From JANQPX01 sp051010395 (GTDB lineage: Bacteria; Pseudomonadota; Alphaproteobacteria; Geminicoccales; Geminicoccaceae), in NCBI GenBank assembly GCA_051010395.1, contig JBPCVQ010000267.1, positions 1 to 9,408 of the forward strand: DNA of 9,408 nucleotides. The letters run 5' to 3'. The position numbers were made by a program, and so were the translations under genes. Shown here piece by piece: positions 5,712-9,408 of the stretch (positions within the stretch are counted from its first letter, which is position 1; every line of letters begins with the position of its first letter). Under the pieces are notes generated by a model, which worked only from the letters and a program-made list of their open reading frames with translations, searched no databases and was not told the DNA's origin.

Positions 5712-6352
5712 GGCGCCTTGATGGCGGAGGGCGGGATTGCGATCCGCTTGGTCAACTTCGCCAACATTTTCGTCGGCTTCATTCGCGGTGGACTTGCGAT
5801 GGTCAACATCCTGGCCTCCTGGTCGCGACGTTCGTCTATCGTGAGTTGAAATGGTGGCAGCTGCCGAAGTTGATGGGTGGCGTGGTCAGGACCGTCGCCA
5901 TGGTGATGATTCTGATCGGCTTCGCATCCACCTTTGCCTACATGATGACGCTGATGCAGATCCCGGCGGAGGTGACGGACTTCTTCCTCACGCTGTCCGA
6001 TAATCGGATCGTCATCATGATGATGATCAACGTCATGCTGCTAGTGCTCGGCATGTTCATGGACATGGCGCCGCTGATCCTGATCTGTACGCCGATTTTC
6101 CTGCCGGTGATCAAGTCGATCGGCGTCGATCCCGTGCATTTCGGCGTCATCATCATGCTCAATCTCGTCACCGACCTGGTGACCCCGCCGGTTGGCACGA
6201 CGCTCTTTGTCGGATGCGCTATCGACAAGATTCCGATCGATCGGGCAGCCCGAGGCCTCTGGCCGTTCTGGCTCGCGATGTTCGTGGTGTTGATGCTGAT
6301 GACCTATTTCGAGCCGATCGCGATGACGGTACCTCGGTGGGTGACGTTCTGA
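5712..6352 (+). pseudogene. Broken TRAP transporter large permease (DctM family)
   Basis: Two pieces of the large membrane subunit of a TRAP transporter remain. The first, about 5712-5819, encodes ALMAEGGIAIRLVNFANIFVGFIRGGLAMVNILAS, matching DctM around residues 60-95, and is fused in frame to the dctP remnant. After a third deletion at about 5812-5822 the frame changes and a terminal fragment of 178 codons (5816-6352) continues as LVATFVYRELKWWQLPK, then membrane spans with the family signatures GMFMDMAPLILICTPIFLPV and GVDPVHFGVIIMLNLVTDLVTPPVGTTLFVGC. The DctM N-terminus and about 150 middle residues are missing, and no dctQ (small permease) is left. The terminal fragment could start from an ATG at 5846, but without its other half it should not transport. 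Confidence 0.87.
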
Positions 6353-6435
6353 GCATCGCCTTTTCCGAGAGACTATTGTGTTGTCTTCTTCCGCCTGCGG
6401 CATACCCTTCTATCGATTGATTCCGAAGACCCATT

Positions 6436-6444
6436 GGAGGGAGG
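6436..6444 (+). promoter_or_regulatory. Shine-Dalgarno that fixes the hydrolase start
   Basis: GGAGGGAGG lies directly before the ATG at 6446, with the GGAGG core 5 bp away. It rules out the in-frame TTG at 6434, which overlaps this site. Confidence 0.75.
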
Positions 6445-6445
6445 C

Positions 6446-7633
6446 ATGAGCAGAGAGCGACTGACACGCGCCCTTGCGGCCCTTGCGGCCATCATGACGA
6501 TTGGAGCATCGGTCATGGCATCGGATCAAACGGATGAAGACGTGCTGGCGTTGATGTGGCGCTCGCCCGACGATAGTCCCGCCCTCTTTTCCGAAATATT
6601 CCTGAAGGAGGTGCCGCCCGACCAGATACGCTCGATCCTGGCCGATCTGAACAGGCGATGCGGTGCATTTGTTGCCGTCGAAGGGGCCGAAAGCGCCGGC
6701 GAATTCAGGCTGATTACCGAACGCTGCGAGGTTCCCACGGAGATTACCCGCAATGTCGATGGCGCGATCGAGGGGCTGTGGTTCTATAGTCCCGTCCGCC
6801 GCGATCGGTCTCTGGATGAACTGCTCGACGAGATCGCATCGTTCGACGGAACGGTCTCCTATGCTCTATTGGAAAACGGCAAACTCATTGCCGGCCACGA
6901 GGCCGACCGACCGATGGGGATCGGATCGACGTTCAAGCTGATTGTGCTGGCGGCACTCGTCGATCGCATCGAAAAGGGGGAGGCGAACTGGGCCGATGTG
7001 GTAACCCTGGAGGCAAAGCATCTCTCGCATCCTTCCGGCAGTCTGCAGGAGATGCCGATCGGTTCGCCATTTACATTGCACACGCTTGCGGCTGCGATGA
7101 TCGCCCAGAGCGATAACACGGCGACCGACGTTCTCATCGATGTCGTCGGTCGAGATCGTCTTGAAGCCATGAGCGGGTTGCAACCCTTCCTGACGACACG
7201 TGAAGCCTTTCAGCTCGAGGATGATGAAGCGGTCTATGAGCGATTCCGTGCGGGCGACAGATCCGAGCGATATGCTGTTCTGAGGGACCTCGCGGATGCG
7301 CCGCTGCCGCCCGTGAATGCTGTGATGAAACCGTGGAAGCCGGAAGTGGAGTGGCTGTTGTCGACCAAGGCTCTTTGCGGCTGGGTCGAGAGGGTAGCGG
7401 ATGTGAACCTTACCCAGATCAACACTGGACCCATTCGTGCAGACGGCTGGCAGCAGGTCTCCTACAAAGGCGGCAGCCAAGTCGGCGTGCTGAACTTCAC
7501 GACGCATGCGCGCGATGCCAAGGGGCGGAACTTCTGCCTCTCTGTCACCTGGAATGCAGATAAGGCGATCGACGATGCACCACTCGGCAGTCTTTATGCC
7601 TCCGTCTTCCATGCGCTGAGGACCCCTCCCTGA
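6446..7633 (+). CDS. Exported serine hydrolase, class A beta-lactamase-like
   Basis: The 395-residue product starts with a signal peptide (MSRERLTRALAALAAIMTIGASVMA, likely cleaved near residue 26), so it should act in the periplasm or outside. Residues about 30-115 form an N-terminal region (ALFSEIFLKEVPPDQIRSILADL) of the kind seen in front of beta-lactamase-like domains in ORF12/LpqF-type serine hydrolases. The catalytic domain covers about 125-390 with all three penicillin-recognising motifs: S161-T-F-K164 (nucleophile and base), S222-D-N224 and K341-G-G343. I cannot place a counterpart of the class A Glu166, so beta-lactam hydrolysis is doubtful; esterase, peptidase or peptidoglycan-related activity is equally possible. 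It sits 93 bp behind the degraded TRAP locus with its own ribosome binding site and converges on the dioxygenase gene with 31 bp between. Confidence 0.85.
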   Translation: MSRERLTRALAALAAIMTIGASVMASDQTDEDVLALMWRSPDDSPALFSEIFLKEVPPDQIRSILADLNRRCGAFVAVEGAESAGEFRLITERCEVPTEITRNVDGAIEGLWFYSPVRRDRSLDELLDEIASFDGTVSYALLENGKLIAGHEADRPMGIGSTFKLIVLAALVDRIEKGEANWADVVTLEAKHLSHPSGSLQEMPIGSPFTLHTLAAAMIAQSDNTATDVLIDVVGRDRLEAMSGLQPFLTTREAFQLEDDEAVYERFRAGDRSERYAVLRDLADAPLPPVNAVMKPWKPEVEWLLSTKALCGWVERVADVNLTQINTGPIRADGWQQVSYKGGSQVGVLNFTTHARDAKGRNFCLSVTWNADKAIDDAPLGSLYASVFHALRTPP

Positions 7634-7664
7634 ACGCGGGGTTCGATGAGGTTACAGGCCTTCC

Positions 7665-8504
7665 CTAGGCGGCGCTGATGGGCGCTGAGGCCGGCGTTAT
7701 CTCCGGAATGAAGCCGTGGACAAGATCGAGAAGGCCGTCGCCATCGAAGTTCAGGCGGTGATAGCGGCGATCGGCGCCTTGGGGAAACGAGTCGCGGCCG
7801 TGCACGAGGGATGAATTGTCAATCACGAGGATCTGGTGCGGCGCCAGATCGAAGCGCAGCAGACTGTCATCGATGATTGCCTTCAGTCGCCGAAATCCTT
7901 CCTGCGCCAATGGCTTGATGTGTGTCTTCGCGGCCTGATCCATGCGATAGCACAAAGAAAGACGCTCGCCCTCTCGCCGGAAGACAGCCTTGGTGCTGGT
8001 TTGGTCGTTTCGTCGGATCGACATGACCTCGTCATCGTAGAGTAGTGACGCGGCATCCGGATCCATCGCTGCCAGGGTGTCGTGCGCAAGCTTCGCGCTG
8101 CCAAGCAGTGACGTTCCGCCGCTATCTGCGGGAACGACGCATTGCAGGGTGATGACCTTTTCGGGCTGGTCCTTGAAGGCACCGTCGGTATGGGGTGGGT
8201 GAGCCTGATTTGTGGAATCGATGAAGCCATCGACTTTTTTCTCGGGATTGACTGCGAGGATGCCGTAATGGTCCGAGCGGTTATGCGTGACCACGCGCCC
8301 GAAGAACGGCGCGATCGCCAGTAAATCCTCCCTCGGATCTGGTCGCGGCGGGCAGTCCAGTATGAAAAAACCATAGGTGTTGTAAGCGTCGACCATTTGC
8401 TCCAGGGTCCGGTCATCGATGGCAGCACCCGCCCGAGTTGAGAAGATCAGTTCTTCGATTGGCATATCCGAACCGAATGCAACCTTGGCCTTCTTAGCTG
8501 TCAT
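7665..8504 (-). CDS. TauD/TfdA-family Fe(II)/2-oxoglutarate dioxygenase
   Basis: The 279-residue protein is a cupin-type dioxygenase that would use Fe(II), O2 and 2-oxoglutarate to hydroxylate a small substrate. The iron triad is H105-x-D107 in PPHTDGAF and H235 in SSLVHGRDSF. The 2-oxoglutarate-binding arginine is probably R250 in RRYHRLNFDG, about 15 residues after the distal histidine as is usual. LDCPPRPDP and GRVVTHNRSDHYGI precede the triad. No signal peptide, so cytoplasmic. The ATG at 8504 has a GGGAGA Shine-Dalgarno about 9 bp upstream. The substrate is unknown. The gene lies downstream of an Lrp/AsnC-type regulator on the same strand, separated by 383 bp, so an amino-acid-related substrate is possible, but that is inference from context. 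TauD itself (taurine) is not implied. Confidence 0.87.
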   Translation of the reverse strand: MTAKKAKVAFGSDMPIEELIFSTRAGAAIDDRTLEQMVDAYNTYGFFILDCPPRPDPREDLLAIAPFFGRVVTHNRSDHYGILAVNPEKKVDGFIDSTNQAHPPHTDGAFKDQPEKVITLQCVVPADSGGTSLLGSAKLAHDTLAAMDPDAASLLYDDEVMSIRRNDQTSTKAVFRREGERLSLCYRMDQAAKTHIKPLAQEGFRRLKAIIDDSLLRFDLAPHQILVIDNSSLVHGRDSFPQGADRRYHRLNFDGDGLLDLVHGFIPEITPASAPISAA

Positions 8505-8887
8505 CGAGCAATTCTCCCGTAAGGCTCAAATCCGACATCAATCAGGAGAACTGTGACGAATTTTTGATATGTAGCAAATAGTAATTAAACATAAGATTGA
8601 ATTTTTCCGACATCTATAACCACAAGGCTAAAAAATTATAAAACTATCCCCTTTAGGTTAATTGTTATTGTGATGAAATTCTACCTGATGATCTTGTGAA
8701 TTTTCAATCATGGAGTGGTTTTGCTGCTCGCCTTAAGGCTTGATCTGCTGTTAAACATGAAATTGACCTTGCTTCATGATGCTGATTGGCAAGAAGGCAC
8801 GATTGGCGAAGACCATTCAGATTGAATGTCGTTGTTGGGTCTGCGTAACGGAGACAGGCGCCTGGCGCTAAGAGGATAATGACGAGC
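8505..8887. other. 383-bp intergenic region, partly AT-rich; dioxygenase promoter region
   Basis: I see no gene, tRNA or mobile element here. Bases about 8560-8700 are far richer in A and T than the neighbouring genes, as expected of a promoter region for the minus-strand dioxygenase. A TATAAT hexamer occurs on the minus strand (8635-8640), but no good -35 is spaced correctly. Repeated words include TCCGACATC at 8531-8539 and 8606-8614, GAATTTTT at 8558-8565 and 8599-8606, and AATTTTTCCGA at 8600-8610, which recurs in front of the Lrp-type gene at 9353-9363. The remaining part (8700-8887) has ordinary composition and no recognisable content. A GC-rich GCGCC-A-GGCGC repeat just beyond the regulator's stop has a one-base centre and no T-run, so it is not a clear terminator. 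Confidence 0.5.
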
Positions 8888-9349
8888 TTATCGCATCCCA
8901 ACCGGCAGCCCTCGCCAGTCCTTGATCGAGCGGAGCGCGAAGATCGAGCGCATGCTGGCGACGCCGGGGAGATCTGAAAGCACGTTTCGGTGGATGCGGT
9001 CGTAGTCGGCGACGTCTTTGGCGATCACGCGTAGGATGTAGTCGCAGGCGCCGGTGGTCAGCTTGCACTCCAAGATCTCGTCATGGCGGAGCACGGCGCG
9101 CTCGAATGCCTCAAGCGCCGAGTGATGCTGGGAAACGAGGGAAATCTCGGCGAAAACCTCGATTTCCAGGCCCAGCGCCTTGGGGTTCAGCCTAGCGCCA
9201 TAGCCCTGGATGACCCCGTCCGCTTCGAGCAGTTTGATCCGACGATGGCAGGCGGAAAGCGATAGGCCTGTCCGTTCTGCAATGTCGGCGATCGACTGCC
9301 GCGAATCATCCTGCAGTTCGCCAAGTATCGCCTGATCCAGCCGATCCAT
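8888..9349 (-). CDS. Lrp/AsnC-family transcriptional regulator
   Basis: The 153-residue product has the Lrp layout. A winged helix-turn-helix occupies about residues 2-58 (MDRLDQAILGELQDDSRQSIADIAERTGLSLSACHRRIKLLEADGVIQGY), with the recognition helix around LSACHRRIKLLE. A linker (GARLNPKALGLE) leads into the RAM/AsnC effector-binding domain (about 62-145: VFAEISL, CKLTTGACDYILRVIAKDVADYDRIHRNVLSDLPGV, then SIFALRSIK). Length is normal. Such proteins form octamers or similar assemblies, respond to amino acids and often control their own gene or neighbouring amino-acid genes. The ATG at 9349 is the family-like MDxLD start; no strong Shine-Dalgarno precedes it. Downstream on the same strand lies the dioxygenase gene, a plausible target. 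Which amino acid it senses cannot be read from the sequence. Confidence 0.9.
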   Translation of the reverse strand: MDRLDQAILGELQDDSRQSIADIAERTGLSLSACHRRIKLLEADGVIQGYGARLNPKALGLEIEVFAEISLVSQHHSALEAFERAVLRHDEILECKLTTGACDYILRVIAKDVADYDRIHRNVLSDLPGVASMRSIFALRSIKDWRGLPVGMR

Positions 9350-9385
9350 GCAAATTTTTCCGATTTTTTTTGATGTTAGGTGAAA

Positions 9386-9407
9386 ATTATACTGAAAATT
9401 CTTTTCA
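9386..9407 (-). promoter_or_regulatory. Candidate -10 box and Lrp-type palindrome of the regulator gene
   Basis: On the minus strand a perfect TATAAT (9386-9391) lies about 37 bp upstream of the regulator's ATG; the matching -35 would fall beyond the window edge. Next to it, 9393-9407 is a 15-bp palindrome (TGAAAATTCTTTTCA, 6-bp arms) with the AT-rich centre typical of Lrp-type sites. The word TGAAAATT also occurs at 9381-9388, giving a 12-bp-spaced direct repeat. Autoregulation is a reasonable inference. Confidence 0.45.
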
Positions 9408-9408
9408 A

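Noticed and set aside
5541..6352. Treating the two open frames as genuine small genes
   Set aside because: Both translate into internal pieces of DctP and DctM without proper starts, so they are remnants of one transporter locus.
6866..7612. Minus-strand open frame of 248 codons
   Set aside because: Antisense to the serine hydrolase, whose SxxK, SDN and KGG motifs fix the coding strand.
7634..7664. Bidirectional terminator between the convergent hydrolase and dioxygenase genes
   Set aside because: The 31-bp gap has no stem-loop with a T-run that I can find.
8704..8901. Minus-strand frame of 65 codons after the Lrp-type gene, considered as a transposase remnant
   Set aside because: No catalytic DDE pattern, no terminal repeats and no family likeness that I can defend; it also overlaps the end of the regulator gene.

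Overview
The window looks like chromosomal DNA of a GC-rich alphaproteobacterium, most likely of the Rhizobiales/Hyphomicrobiales. The basis is protein flavour: an NDUFAF7/MidA-type methyltransferase next to lgt, a biotin/lipoate-ligase-like protein of the DUF4444 type, DUF6352- and DUF6494-like proteins, and a TRAP dicarboxylate-type transporter. This is family recognition by eye, not a database result.

Layout. (1) 1-2672, plus strand: the last 23 codons of an unidentified gene, a biotin/lipoate ligase-like protein (117-842), a DUF6352-like protein (867-1880), a 68-residue DUF6494-like protein with a GTG start (2129-2335) and a small single-span membrane protein (2343-2672). This looks like one operon of mostly uncharacterised genes. 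It is interrupted between 1880 and 2129 by a roughly 221-bp, nearly perfectly centred inverted-repeat element that resembles a MITE. (2) 2685-5102, minus strand: a compact housekeeping operon lgt -> midA -> tadA with overlapping genes, read from a candidate sigma-70-like promoter at 5135-5164. The -35 of that promoter lies inside an 18-bp palindrome. (3) 5280-6352, plus strand: a wrecked TRAP transporter. It keeps the start and Shine-Dalgarno of a DctP binding protein, then has a nonsense codon, three internal deletions that fuse dctP to dctM, no dctQ, and a frameshift. (4) 6446-7633, plus strand: an exported serine hydrolase of the class A beta-lactamase fold with SxxK, SDN and KGG motifs. 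(5) 7665-9349, minus strand: an Lrp/AsnC-type regulator and, after a 383-bp partly AT-rich gap, a TauD/TfdA-type Fe(II)/2-oxoglutarate dioxygenase. An 11-bp word shared by the upstream regions of these two genes hints at common control.

The least explained parts are the DUF cluster around the atypical ligase-like protein, the inverted-repeat element inside it, and the pattern of deletions in the TRAP locus. No RNA genes, CRISPR arrays, intact insertion sequences or phage genes were seen.
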